Of a stretch of 64,000 bases of DNA, positions 32,466-44,984 are shown one piece after another. Both the position numbers and the translations under genes were made by a program. Numbering within the stretch: the first letter of the stretch is position 1; the number at the start of each line of letters is the position of its first letter. The notes below the pieces were generated by a model that was not told the DNA's origin, searched no databases, and saw only the letters and a program-made list of their open reading frames with translations. Origin of the DNA: Ceriagrion tenellum (Eukaryota > Arthropoda > Insecta > Odonata > Coenagrionidae); the NCBI GenBank assembly GCA_963169105.1, contig OY720639.1, forward strand, positions 92,020,559 to 92,084,558, written 5' to 3'.

Positions 32466-35400
32466 CCGAAAAAAATATATAATTGGGATAGTTTGAGTGA
32501 GATATCATTTCACCAATTATCCAAAGAATTGTTTCCATTGCAAAGAAAAATATCTCACCTTTCTAAAGCCACCAAAATATTAACATTTTACGCCACTACT
32601 TTTCGAGGTATTTAAAAAAAATATAAGCCATTTTTCATGGAACATAGTACGCCTATACACCACGGAGAGGTTATATTTGAAAATTTGAATAATTTACAGC
32701 CCTTATATTTTGTCAAAATTTTACAGTAGTTTGTAACCACACAATAGCCACAAAAACCACAGAGTAGTTTGCATGATTTCTTAAATACTTTAAAAATAAA
32801 TGTTTCAACCTTACAGAACGAATTCTAATCTCAAAGACAACGTATTTTACGAAATCGAAAAAAAAATTTTAGTGACATTTTAACGGTAAGGTGGGATAAA
32901 AATGACCCAAGATAAATATTATATAAGATATGAGTCTTACTTAACTAACGTTTGGAGTAATTTATAATACAATATTTACAACATGTATCTTGAAATGGCT
33001 AAAAACTTTTAAATTGTATTATGGTTTGTACTTCGACATGGGATAAATCTGGCCCAAACTATCATCAGTAATTTTTTTGAGTCGTCGAGTTCGGATGGGA
33101 TTACCTTAAAACGGTTTCAGTTCCTTGCAGTCGGCAGCAATAACCAAGGCTAAGAAAATGACGCAACGTCCCATGGGTCATTCGTGGGGGTTGACACCTT
33201 AAAAATTGACAACTTTTTTGATAAGTTCAAGAAAAGTGTGAGAGAGTGTTAGGAATAGCACCCAAAGCCTTACTTACTAGACATGCATCATTAAAGCTGC
33301 TCGAATTGCTTACATAAGATGGTCGAATTTACGCTGTGGCATTCCAAAGTTATGACTTAAAGAATAACAAAGTAAGTTAACCTGGTGTATTCCTCATTAT
33401 GTTCCTGCTCACTGATTGGTCCTGATACTGAAAACATTATATTTAGGGTAAAAATACCATAGACGGATAATAATTAAACATCACCATGGGTAAATTTTTT
33501 CATCAATGATGAGATTTCAGCATTTAAACCAGTCAATGAATTAAAACACAGAGGGAATAGAACCAAATGATAATTATTTAATCTCCAGAGAACAGTGATT
33601 TAGTTACTGGGGACTATTTCATCAGAGATAAAATCTCTCTAGTATGTGTCAGACAGCAGATTTACAATGGGATGACTTTAACTATATAATGGTGTCATTC
33701 TCGTGTTTTCGTGATAAAAATTACAGTTGCTCTTTCCTTAAAATCCTCGGAGATCTATTTAAATTTCACAAAATTGTCATTGTTAGACCGAATACTTCAT
33801 TTTAAATTATCTATGCTATCACACACTGATCAATAAGCTAAATAATGAGCCTTACGTAGATATTTTAAGCCTTATTGACGTGAAAATATCCCTCATCCCC
33901 AAAGATGAGTTTCACCGGGAAAAATTAACGGAGTAGTATTAATAAACGCATAAACTAGAGATAAAATAGGGAGGGTCGAGCTATTATTTCCCAATACTCT
34001 AACTTCACTAAGGCACTTGTCGGTATCAGGCATAATTTGAGGGTTACAATCGAACTCATGCAAATTCACAGACAACACACGACGAGGTTGCAAAACGGTG
34101 GGGAACGAGAGGGTCTTGATGCTATTTTAGTCGTTGAGGTAATGTTTAATGAGCCGTGTTTCAACCTCATCAAGACCGATGGGGTTGGAACGCACATAAA
34201 TTAATTAATGAACAATGTGGATGAGTATTGCTTGGGAGGCAAATTACCAGATATATATTTGACCATTACAGCATTAAACTCTTGTCAACTTGCTCATTAA
34301 TTTCACCGGCTATTGTGTGCGTCCATGCGTGTTTTGATGATACGCTTACATTTTGCATAGAATGGGACTATCTTTATGACTACAACTGGAATAGAATGGC
34401 GCTTACGATGAAAAGGGTGTTTCACTAAAAGGCGTGGGAGTTATTGTTATGTATATACATTTATCAGTGAGACATTCTTCACAAATGGTCACATATTATC
34501 TGTCTTCCTTATTGCTAAATTTAATTTATATCAATCAGAACGCTACTAAATCACTACTAATGCTATCATTAAAATAGCCTTGTGATCCTTAACCATAAAT
34601 TCGATGGCAGTGTACCCGGGTACCCATTTGGCCGAAAATTGAGAATTTATTTTAATCCTCATGGGCAAGCTTCAACCAACCCGTGCCTTGTATAAATATG
34701 CATAAAATAAGAAAAACTTATGTTTCTGATAGAAATAGTTTTTCAGTATGCTATATGCAAAGTGATATAGCTATAACGACGTTTTTTCTGTGATGAACAT
34801 GAATATAATCGTTCTTATTATTATGTAATTATGTAGCTGTAAATTAAGATTATAAATTAATTTAATTATATTTATTTATCATTAGTTTAAAATTTAGCTA
34901 CAAGCAAAGCACTTAACAGTATCTACCGGATGCTCATTACTACAAACTGGCTTAATATGTGATTAAAATTTTTGTCTCATTATTCTCCTGATTATCATTG
35001 GTTGTTCATTACACATGCAGCAGCATCCATGAGCAGTTTTTCCCCATTAAATCTCTTTTATCTACATCACCAGGCACTGCTTGAACATCGGTATTTATTT
35101 TATCTTACATTCTTTGCTTGCCTGTCGAAGTAATAGACGCCATTTATGATTTCTCATTTGGTATCAGGCTATTTTCGCAATAAGCTACGATGGGTGCAAA
35201 GGCTACGACATTTAACATATTTTAGAGCATTACTCCTGCATTTGAATGCTGTTTTGAAGCGGGTTATCATTTGGTCACTAATATATACTCCTCTCTTATA
35301 CTCATAAATTATAAACTGATTTCTGGTTTCCACTACGCATTCTTTGCCACAGCTGATAAGTGCTTAACTGATAAAAAATTTTTAGATTTCCTTCAGTTTG

Positions 35401-37849
35401 ACACGTAAAGTCCAAAAGATGTTAAATTTTCCTCTCTTGTGCTTGGAAATAGCTATAGCGTAGCCTTTGGAATGAACAGCTTATTTTTTCTTACAGTTCC
35501 GACGGTCATTTTGTACCAACAAAGCACATATTGTGCAAGGAGAATAAATAATCATAAAAAATATTTCTTCCACAATTCTTGTAAGCAATGGCAAACTGCT
35601 TTACTAACCTCATACCTTTTTTTGTTTAACAACAACCACCACTTTTTCTAGTGTAAAGTATGCCTTGGAAAGGATATTTTGTTTCTGGATCACCTATCAA
35701 CCAAACCTTGAAGCAATTCTTAGCGATTTGACTTCGTATTTACTGTGTTTAAGATATGCACCCTCAATAAGGATATAGCTGTCGGTCAGCTATCAGATTT
35801 CCCGCAGGTCTACACAATCGGTCGAAAATGACAAAACAATATTTGCATTTTGTGCGTCTCAAATATCTCTAATTAGAAGATTTATCTATTTTGCACGTTA
35901 TTTGCATGTATTTGAATCATCAAATTTTATGTAACTCCGAAAACTTCCCCTAAATCTGTGTAGGCTCATCGTAGCTCTATACTATGGATATGACGATGAT
36001 TTGAACATGTCAGTTATATGATCGGTATTGAAACTGCTAGTATCAGTAGCACTAAAAATGTCAGTATGCGTAAAAGTTTCAGATAGAGTGACTTCCCTTC
36101 AAACCTGTGGCTCATGTTCGAGTTTCGGATTGTATTATACCTTCTACGGTAACTTAGCCTATTTTTTCGTGTAACAAACTTGTAATGTCATTTTTCCATT
36201 TTGAAGCAATTGTCGCGTGCCCACCCGTAAGATGCATATTTAATAACAAATATACAAATGCTGAATACATACTGAATCATTTGTCAAAGTAATAGGACAC
36301 ATTACATTCTATTCTAGTCCGTTTTCATTTCCCATGCTTCAAATTTAAGTAGCTGCTGTGCCTGATTAGCCACACGCACCAACAAAGTGCATACGAAGCT
36401 GCATTGTCTCTCTCTTTTGTTCATAAGGCCTGATACTGAGCTAAAAGGCTTACTATTGAACTTGAACTATGCTATGAGAGTCTATCGAGCGCACATAGTT
36501 GGAAGAAATATTTCTTTTTCTAACCATATTGTTGTTGTAAACCGTTGAATCTGAATTACTAACTTGAAGGGACTAGCAAAAGATACAGAAACCTGAGATA
36601 TTTAAAGAGGCAGAAACTTATGGAGAGTAAGAGGAGGGAGGATGCTGGTAATTCACCCTGCATACGATTATTTAATACATTACTACAATTGAGAATACAT
36701 TGTCAAAGGAAAGACTACTCATGGGATTTTTCAATTCGAGTACAGTTTTCTTCAAAACTCATTTCTTCAAGAAGAGGATTTAGGCGGATGATTTCTTACT
36801 GCCAGATCTTCATTTTTCTCGCTTTAAACGTAAAGGCAACTTGCAAGTCTCATATTTCTCCAATTATGACCTTTTTCACGATTTCACTAGAGTATAACGT
36901 GTGTTGATTTTCAGCAGAAACAAGTGAAACATCAAAGTGCATTTGATCAAATGAATTCTCTCAAAATAGTATTAAAAGTACATTAATTATGACGAAGTCA
37001 CTAAACACGCTCGAAATTGATACAATTTACAAGAAATTACTAGAAATTCCAGTGTAAAACCTCTGATTTTAATGAAAACATCTCTCAGGTAGCTACACCA
37101 TACTGAAGAGTTGACTTTTCGGCATCATTGGTAGGCCGGGAGAAGGGCAAATTTGGGAGTTTGAGGAATTTCCTCCGCTGACCAAAGGAATCTTCCACAA
37201 AATTCATCCAGGGTTTAAAACATACGTGAGAACAAACAACCTGAAACATACACCGCGTTGAGTGCCCATTTCTACTAGTTTTGAGGGATCATGATGAAGC
37301 ACGTCGATGAATCATGCAAATGGTAAGATTTCGCGTGAAGGTGGAGATTGAACTGTGGGGGTGGGAGGTTATATTGCGGCTGTAAGAGGGATGGGGGAAA
37401 GAGGGGGCGGGAACACTGAACAGATTGGATTGCGGTGCCCTTGGGGGGGGGGAAGGGATAGGGCGGGAGACTAGAAGGGTTGCCTATGAGAGAGAGGGAG
37501 GTGTTGAGCGCTCTCAAACCTCCTGTGGCGCGAAAGGGGTCGGCGATCCGCGACCGTTAAATACAGATCTCATCCCACGCCTGAGGGTGCGACTCCAACC
37601 GCGGCCGCTGAGTAAAGGGTTTGCCACCCCCGCCCGACCCCCGTCGGGGATCACGGGAGCGTGGATGTTGATCCCTAATCGGTCTCTGTAAATGCTGGGA
37701 GCCGGATTGGAGGGTGCATATTGTATCACTTTGCGGCGGTGGAAGGCTCGTGTAAGGTTGAAGGACGAGAGGAGAAGAGAGAACGCGTGAAGAATGAGTG
37801 AAGACTGAACAAAGTCTCGGAGAGAGAGAGAAGACTCCCTCAGTTGGTC
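32466..37849. other. long stretch without recognised gene
   Basis: About 5.4 kb, AT-rich, with only short ORFs. Near 32887-33055 two GGGATAAA..TG.CCC words suggest a decayed repeat. A short palindrome GTACCCGGGTAC occurs at about 34614. 37370-37740 is CpG- and G-rich, including an 11-G run region near 37441. No exon or transposon end could be supported. Confidence 0.4.
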
Positions 37850-38361
37850 CTCAGCATTACCTCCTACGTTTACGCCGCGAGCATTTGGGAACCTGGTCAA
37901 CTAGACTTAACCAAAAAAAATTAATAAAATACAAAGGAAAGCAGCGCGCAGCGTTAAAAACTGCTGCGAGCGTACATATTGTCTCACAACTTTTAGAGGG
38001 ATTAAGGTGGGACCCCGTAGAGACTCGCAGGCCACACGCTAGGCTTATTTTGCTTGATAAATTCAGAACTGATATTTTTCATAGTGACACAGAGAATATT
38101 ATCATGACTCCTCACTACATCTCTAGGTCTGACGGATGCGATAAAATAAGAGAGATACACTGCTGAACAGATAGGTACCAAAACTCGTTCTTTCCGTGAA
38201 CAATAAGTGACCACAATAAAAATTGAGCTCCACTAAATACACTTCTATTATACATGTCACCATTTCACCTCCAAAAAACATACACCTTTACACGGCTGGT
38301 GAACTAACACCACCTCCCACACGCCCATGCGGCGGCTCGTGGGGTATTATGTAGATGTAGA
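37850..38361 (+). pseudogene. LINE 3' end, family A, sense copy
   Basis: Reads YVYAASIWEP, KIQRKAARS, then in a second frame LLEGLRWDPVETRRPHARL, LLDKFRTDIF, ENIIMTPHYISRSD, DKIREIHC, and then NSFFP-like text. Y-A-A-S-x-W-x-P, I-Q-R-K-A-A-R and W-x-P-L-E-x-R-R are standard words in the C-terminal part of jockey/CR1-type LINE proteins, after the reverse transcriptase. Frame changes make it a pseudogene. It ends in the short tail ATGTAGATGTAGATG, shared with an opposite copy. Confidence 0.8.
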
Positions 38362-38640
38362 TGTACCCACTACCCTGCGAGTTACCATATGTGCAAGTAG
38401 AAAGGGGTGTTAATACATCAGCTGTGCAAAGGTGTAAAAGCTTTGGGAGTCGAAATGGTGGAGTGTATATGGGTGTATTTTCAGTGGAGCTCCGATTTAA
38501 TAATGGTAACTTACTGTGTGTGGAGAGAACGAATTGTTGTACCAATATATTCGGCAATCTATTTAGCTTTATTTATAACATCTGCTGTACCTAGAGATGT
38601 AGTATGGTGTTAAAATAATATTCACTGTATCATCCTGAAA
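38349..38640 (-). pseudogene. LINE 3' end, family A, antisense copy
   Basis: Minus strand text YYISRYSRC, NNSFSPHTV and GAPLKIHPYTLHHFD parallels PHYISRSDGC, NSFFP and the 3' end of the sense copy. It meets that copy tail to tail at the ATGTAG repeats (38349-38364). Confidence 0.7.
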
Positions 38641-38799
38641 CACACATGTACTTAATTTCTCAAGCGAAGTGAGTCTAGCGCGCCGCCTCCGAGTCTCTAG
38701 CGGCTCCCGATTTAATCAATACAAAGGCTGAGAAACACTATATTTTCGCTCTTAGCAGTTTTTAACGAAGCGCGCCACTTTGCTTTGTGTTTTATTATT

Positions 38800-39035
38800 T
38801 ATTGGTTAAATCCTTCTGCCCAACGTCGCAAATGCACGAGGTGTATTCAAGGTGTGGCCAAACCAGAGCGTTACATCTCCTTGAACAATCACTTACAAAG
38901 ACAATTTACCCATCACTGCAACACATGCCAAGTCACGAACAATGGTACCCATCACTGTATTGGAAGATGCTGCGGAAGATCGAGAAACATGAGGGTGCAA
39001 ATCTTGCAGAAGAAAATGTGGTCAAAGGGGTAGAC
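38800..39035 (+). pseudogene. cysteine-rich remnant, possibly piggyBac C-terminus
   Basis: An open frame from about 38785 reads LNPSAQRRKCTRC, then a spacer, then THHCNTCQVTNNGTHHC and IGRCCGRS, ending at a stop near 39033. The C-x2-C ... C-x2-C ... C-x3-C layout behind a basic stretch resembles the cysteine-rich tail of piggyBac transposases. No transposase body is seen upstream. Another zinc-binding transposon domain is equally possible. Confidence 0.3.
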
Positions 39036-39059
39036 GAAGGGATGTAGTGGAGGGTGTTC

Positions 39060-39838
39060 AGGTTCATCCATTGGCTACAGAGCTTTGAAAGTAAATGAGA
39101 AACTGAAGAGTCAATAATAGGTTAGGTTTTCTTTATTTGACTTGAAAATTTCGTTGTTCATCCACTTCACATTCAATTTCTTCCCTGTTATCTGACTACT
39201 AAAATATTCACCAAGACGAAATAGTGGCTAAATAATATTTTAAAGTTACAATAGTCCCTAATAATTGAAGAATACCAATTACATAACAAATAAAATTACA
39301 TAATTGAATAATAAAACAAGGCAATCGCAAACATACGCCAAGGGAAAATAATAGCAGACGCTCGACAATTTTAAGATTTCGAACCTCCGTTGAAAAGTAT
39401 GGGCAGTATAAAGTGGAGAAGATGTTAAGAGAGGACAAAGACGAAAGCTAAATGTATGCGTTAAACTGAATCTACCTGTACGAGTGTTTCGTAATAATCC
39501 CTTTTGAATCCCGGCGGTGATGAAGATGACTCACTGGAAAATTTTGCACTACTCTGCTGGAGAGTGATTCGCGCTCCAATCTTTGCTCAAGTGCATATTC
39601 CCTTCAAGGCTTATCGTTAGCAGTCATCTTTCTAAAGACGAGTTTGCTATAGCTCTCGAATATGCTAATCTAGCCCTTCAACCGCTTATTTCCTATATGA
39701 TTTCCAGTATTGACGCCCATTATAATTTACTTTATGCGTTCCATTCTTGGTATTTCTCAAAGAGTTCCCATTCATTCAATTTTCAATTTCTTTTTCAATA
39801 GCTACTATGCCGCAAGTAAAGAGTATGTGTGATCATTC
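39060..39838. other. no recognised feature
   Basis: AT-rich, short ORFs only. Confidence 0.35.
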
Positions 39839-39839
39839 G

Positions 39840-40262
39840 TGTGGAGCGTAGCACTCTACGGATCCAAAGTATGGACCATTGGAAAAGCTGACCAGAACAG
39901 ACTAGAAGCCATCGAAGTCTGATGCTGGAGGAGGATGCTGAAGATTAAATGGGCGGAAAAAATAAGAAATGATGAATTTTACTGAAGAATAGAATAGAAG
40001 AGGACTATATGGAACACCATACAGAAAAGAAGAACCAGATGAATTGGACACATTTTGAGGCAAAATGTTTGCTGAGAACGCAATTGAAGGGAATAAAGAG
40101 GGAATAGTCCCCAGAGGAGGATCGAGGAATAAGTTCATGGACCAAATAAAGAGGAAAGTACATAGTTATCAGAAGAGCTATCAGGAAGTAAGAGACCTAG
40201 CAATAGAGAAGGGTGGAGGGCTACAGTCTACCAATCTTGGGATTGAACGACCAATAATGACT
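39840..40262 (+). pseudogene. RTE-like LINE C-terminal fragment
   Basis: In order: VALYGSKVWTIGKADQNRLE, then CWRRMLKIKWAEKIRND, IWNTIQKRRTR, IGHILRQN, EGIVPRGGSRNKFMDQIKRK, QEVRDLAIEK and a decayed end with CAATAATGAC. This is the best-preserved copy of the family in the window; stops occur at about four places. W-R-R-M-L-K-I-K-W and the R-N-K-x-M-D-Q-I-K-R-K block are hallmarks of this LINE type. Confidence 0.8.
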
Positions 40263-40554
40263 ATAACCCAAAAGATGCCCAATTGTATTGTTTTCCTGTT
40301 TCCTCTTTGCAAACAATTTATCATTTTACTTCTTTTGCTCTATATACGACTCCTCTATTTGTCATCGTCTTGAACCATTTGATATATCACTCTTCGATAA
40401 CACCATAACTTCATTGCTTTTTATACCTTTCACTCTGCAGCTGATACTTTTAATGCTTCGCTGCTATAAATGAGTATTCTCTAACGGTAAAACTGAGAAC
40501 CCATCTCTATATGCCTCTCTATATACCACACATTTGGAGATAGGGATGAAAAAA
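40263..40554. other. no recognised feature
   Basis: Pyrimidine-rich, short ORF only. Confidence 0.3.
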
Positions 40555-40650
40555 ATCTCCGCCGCCACCGGCATTCGAACCCGGATCCTCGGAGTGAGAT
40601 GAAGCCATCCCTGATAGACTCTAGCCATCAGTCAAGCCCCATCTTCTTCT
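40555..40650 (-). repeat. tRNA-like SINE head
   Basis: Minus strand: GGGGCTTGACTGATGGCTAG, then AGTC, ending with B-box GGGTTCGAATGCC and GGTGGCGGCGGAG followed by T-rich sequence. B-box fits GGTTCRANNCC. No closed acceptor stem. Confidence 0.55.
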
Positions 40651-41424
40651 GGACGTTTGATTAACAAAGGGGATCCTCTTTCTGCCTAGAAACGTGCAAC
40701 AGATATGTGGAGGCGTGCAGTGGTGTCAAAATGGCCACCAATAGCGTCACCAAATGATGCGGAACATGGGAGATGAACGACCTCCGGCCCAAAAAAAAAG
40801 GAATTTAGGATTAAGCGCGCGAAAGGGCTTTGGCGCCGTGGTCGTCATGATTGCGAGGGTGATTACATTTCGCAGTGGAAGTGTTTTCGGCGGTCAAGCG
40901 TGTATAAGCGCGCCGGGAATTTCAGAAAGAGGATGAGCCAGCGAATTGCTTAGGGGTTGATGGGATCGCGCACTGCGGCGAGAAATCCCTATTTTAATTA
41001 TGAAATCAACAGAGGAGACTTAGACGCTATGCAATGAAAAAACGTTGCTCTTTACCACCGTCCGAAACTTCCCAAATTTAAATGCAGACACTTAACAAAA
41101 ATTGAATTCGGTGCAGCAATTAAGGTTAAGCTCTCTCAAGATTTATCGAGATATTTTTTCTCCATATCATGTGATGATAAGCTGAATACTTATTCTTGAA
41201 ACCCTCATCTCAATATTGATATAGGTTCACAACTCACAAAATAATACTCTTATTCCACTATCGTTTACAATTTTATCTGTAAAAAATAAACATAGATTAA
41301 TAATGTAACAGAGGAAATATTCCATCTTGGTTACATTTTACGAAGGCTAGAGCAAATGCATATTTAAAAAATCATAATCACAAAACGAGATGCAACAAGT
41401 AACATTTGGGTTATTATTGTTCAA
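40651..41424. other. no recognised feature
   Basis: 40730-40980 is slightly GC-rich; the remainder AT-rich. Nothing supported. Confidence 0.35.
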
Positions 41425-41830
41425 TCATTCTCCCTACACCCTGCGTAAAGCACGTGTTTGCTTACCCAAGACAAACCTGTCGTTATTCAAACATTGTTTC
41501 TTTTACATTGGACCTAAAGTGTATAATTTATTACCTGTTTCATGTTAGAATTAAAATACACAATAATGAAAAATAGATGATCTTGGTTGTTTACTAAAGA
41601 AATTTTAGAGGATATTTTCATATGACTGTAATATAATTTGATATATGTACTCATATTTCAAAATTATGTATTTCCTTAACATACGTGTGCATAACTCATT
41701 CTATAAACGATGGTAGCCATAATTCAGGTTTACCTTCATGGCCACCCAAAGTTACTCCACAATTTAACCAAAGATTTTATGTCGCACGCATTCACTGTTG
41801 GAGTAATACTAAAATATTATTATTATCAAT
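41425..41830 (+). pseudogene. CR1-like LINE C-terminus and 3' tail
   Basis: CCCTGCGTAAA near 41450 and the reading CFFYIGPKVYNLLPVSC match the copy at 60770 (RPKVYNLFPHSC). G-x-K-x-Y-N-x-L-P is the conserved last motif of many LINE reverse-transcriptase proteins. A long AT-rich 3' region with GATGGTAGCC and TGTTGGAGTAAT ends in a short ATT repeat. Confidence 0.6.
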
Positions 41831-41839
41831 AATTTGTGA

Positions 41840-42384
41840 GAAATTGCCATGAGAAAAATTCTGCCAGGACCGGGAATCGAACCACCGACCTTGGGTTTGC
41901 CGGACCAATGCGCAAACCACTACGCTATCCAGACTTCCGAATTTCTACGGCAATTCTGGTGGATACAAGGCAACTAGATCTTAGGCCCTTGCGGTCCATC
42001 AAAGATGTCAACGCTAGGGAGAATATAACTTCAAAGAAGCCACAACTAGATTAGTTGCCTTGTATCCACCAGAATTGCCATGGGAATTAGGAAGCCTGGA
42101 TAGCGTAGTGGTCTGCGCATTGGTTCGGCAAACCAAAGGTCCGTGATTCGATTCCCGGTCCAGGCCGAGTTTTTCTCATGGCAATTTCTTCGAAAAAGTT
42201 CACCCGCCATGTTTGAATTTCAAATGGCTAAGCACGGCATAATTGCTGGTGAAGGATACTGACTCTTGGTTGTGGCTTCTTTGAAGTCCTCTTCTCCCTT
42301 GCGTTGCCATCTTTGATGGACCGAAATTTTCTCATGGCAATTTCTTCAAAAAAATTCACCCGCCACGTTTGAATTTCAATGATT
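41840..42384. mobile_element. inverted pair of tRNA-derived SINEs with tail
   Basis: Arms 41840-41976 (minus) and 42052-42190 (plus) are inverted copies. The plus copy has an A-box-like TAGCGTAGTGGTC, a B-box GATTCGATTCC and GGTCCAGGC. The 75-bp centre (GGTCCATCAAAGATG ... TTCAAAGAAGCC) is itself inverted at about 42270-42321, and the tail word TTTTCTCATGGCAATTTCTT recurs at 42172 and 42332. At least two SINE copies and a repeated tail are nested. Confidence 0.7.
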
Positions 42385-44948
42385 TGTAAATTTAAAGTAG
42401 TCAAAATTCAAATCATGATCTCATCCGTTCTTGCTATTAACAATGCTCATGGGTCATCAACATAGACATTTATCTAGCGTTTATCCCCTCGATTATTGCT
42501 ATTATATTGTATTCCATATTTTTGCATCATGGAATTTTTTAATGGCTTTAATTAGGGGGGTGTATTTTCAGATAAACCTGCAAGTCAGAAAAATTTCCCA
42601 TTTTATAAATCAATTAAGTATTTACCGTGACGATTTAATCAGATAATTTAGATTTATGTAAATTGAGTACATCTCATTCCGTTCCTTCAACTTCCTTGAA
42701 CATAATATTACGCCCGAAGAGTTTTATAACAAAATTTCTCTTTCATTGCAAAATATGTACAGTAATACGGAAATTGGTTAGAAAATTTTCATTTAATATA
42801 TCACTGTATGTAGCAGAGTGAGAAACACGCATTGCAAGCCTCGCAACGGAAACCAAAAGTAAGAGGTTTGAACTATGTAAAAGTGAAAAATGAACTTGGA
42901 CTTGAAAAATGCCTCTAAAATGTTATACTCGAGGCTATGTCTCACTTTCAGAAACATGTTGATGCCGATGAAAGCCATGGGATGGACAAGAAACCAATAA
43001 GTACAACCCACATGTTGTCACGAGTTTCAAACCAGAACATTTAAACTGAGATGAAAACTATCAAGCGATCTTGAATTTGATAATCGCCCTTCTTTTTTCC
43101 CACGATGAGAGAAAAATATTTGTTAAACCGATATAGTTATATCTGCAAACAAACAGCCTTTAATTCAAAATTTCCACTAAATGTTTCAATTCCTATACTT
43201 AAGTTACTCTAACAATTGGGCCATCGCTGGTGTAACTTCTTACCGAGTTCTGGAACCACGACTCCTGCACAAATTTTCACATATTTAATTGCTCGTTAAT
43301 CAAATTGTTAACCGCGGATTCGTAGCCAAGACCGATCCCAGGATGTTCCTGAAACTGGGTTGAATCGCTTGGTGCGGAAGGAAATCCAACGGGACACAAC
43401 AGACGTGCCATAAAAACCTGTTGCCGTTGAGACGGAGACCAATCCCTCAGCGCAGAGGGGATCATCAATCTATGCCTATGACTTCCGTCTTTGCTCTACA
43501 TCTCTCGGCGTCTAGGATCTCCTAGGTGAAGCTGGGAGGAGATGGGTGACTCAGCCCCCCTTATCCGAGTCGGAGAATCTCCCAGGAGCACTTCGAAGGA
43601 GGAGCCTGTACTGCGCCTTGATTAATTAATCAATCAATTAAGAAGAGTGGTCCTCTCAAGTACTGCCGTTGCTCTCAGGAAGCTGCCTTATTGTTCTCGG
43701 CTGGCGCATCACTTAATTGTTACTAACGCTGGGATTAAATAACGCTGGCGGAAGTTTTTCCTGAATTTACATGTATTCTTCCTAATGAGAATTGAAAATA
43801 TATAACGACTGCATGTTGTAGTTGGGGATTCTTGAAGTAGGGGTGGAATTTAAACGTTATCCTATGCGCTAGTAATCAACCAACAGTTGTACATATGAAG
43901 TTGAGTTTTAAATTAGAAAAAATATGTTCAAAATAGCCAAGTATAAAATATAAGTTCAAATGCATGCAACAACTGAGTAGCTGCTGAAAATCTTTGGTCG
44001 AATTTTCTTCGCAGCAATAATATGTAATTTAGCATTATGCATCATTTCAGTCAAATATAATTTTATAAAATAAAATTAGCAATGCCTAATATAAAGAGAA
44101 TCTTGAGAGTCTTTGATAACTCGTCAAGAAATCACGAATTAGTACTCAAAAGATCTGAGGCATTGCAATTCGGTCGAAATAACATAAATTCGTCTAGTTT
44201 CAGACCAAAATATGAACCTTATATAAAATGATTTGAATATTTGAAAAAGCCTTGAGTCCTTGAAAATACACACTGCATAAACCTTGATAGAATAATGCCA
44301 TTTTATACAAGTAATGCGTTGTTCTCAATTTATAACCATATTAAAAGTTTATGATAAGATATTTAGATTCCTTGATGTTTTACAACAATTTTGTCGACAA
44401 AAAACATGTTTTTGACTAGTAAAATAAGAAACTGCATAGATTTAGGGCAGTCAGATTACTTATTCAAATTTTCTGATACAATATGACAAACTGAAATATA
44501 GGAATGGATATATCATTAACAAAAAATTGGCGCTAGCTTAAAACGGTTGAGTGGAATTTAAAAATATGCTCGTTAAAGAAATGTCTACGTGGCGAAGCGT
44601 GTTTACATTTCAGAGAGCGATGCTTTAAAATAGATCGGCGTGACTAACTGCCGCCTAGCCGGATAGCGCTCGGAGGTGAGGCAGATTATGAAGTCGGCGA
44701 TGATTTTGGGGCACAAGAGGAGATACGACTGGAAGCGAGATCTCCAGAACGGCAATTTATGGACGTTTTCCATTCCTGTAAACAGGTCACTAGGTGGGCG
44801 AGATAAAGGTACGTGATATGCCACCATGGAATCAAAAATATACCACCACGAGTATTTTTAGGGGGATTAATAAAAATTAATTAGTGCTTGTTAACAATTG
44901 CAAGCGTCAGCGCAGGAAGTTATGTCAATTTCCAGTGTTTTTTTTAAA
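42385..44948. other. no recognised feature
   Basis: AT-rich on both sides. 43500-43720 is a little more GC-rich with a palindromic ATTAATTAATCAATCAATTA run. No gene supported. Confidence 0.35.
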
Positions 44949-44984
44949 TATCTGATGAATGTGCTCGTCCCGAAACCGGTCGTG
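44949..44984 (+). ncRNA. hammerhead-ribozyme-like core, isolated
   Basis: CTGATGA (44952-44958), GAAAC (44972-44976), CG and GTC (44979-44981) are all canonical, with the ACCGGT stem III typical of Penelope-like hammerheads. Stem II (ATGTGCTCGTCCC) has decayed, and stem I can form only weak pairs (TAT with GTG). No foldback arms were found around it. Downstream GCAATAAATACTAATTAA resembles the 3' parts of the other foldbacks. Confidence 0.5.

Noticed and set aside
34605..34625. Palindrome GTACCCGGGTAC as a regulatory site
   Set aside because: A single 12-bp palindrome with no supporting context.
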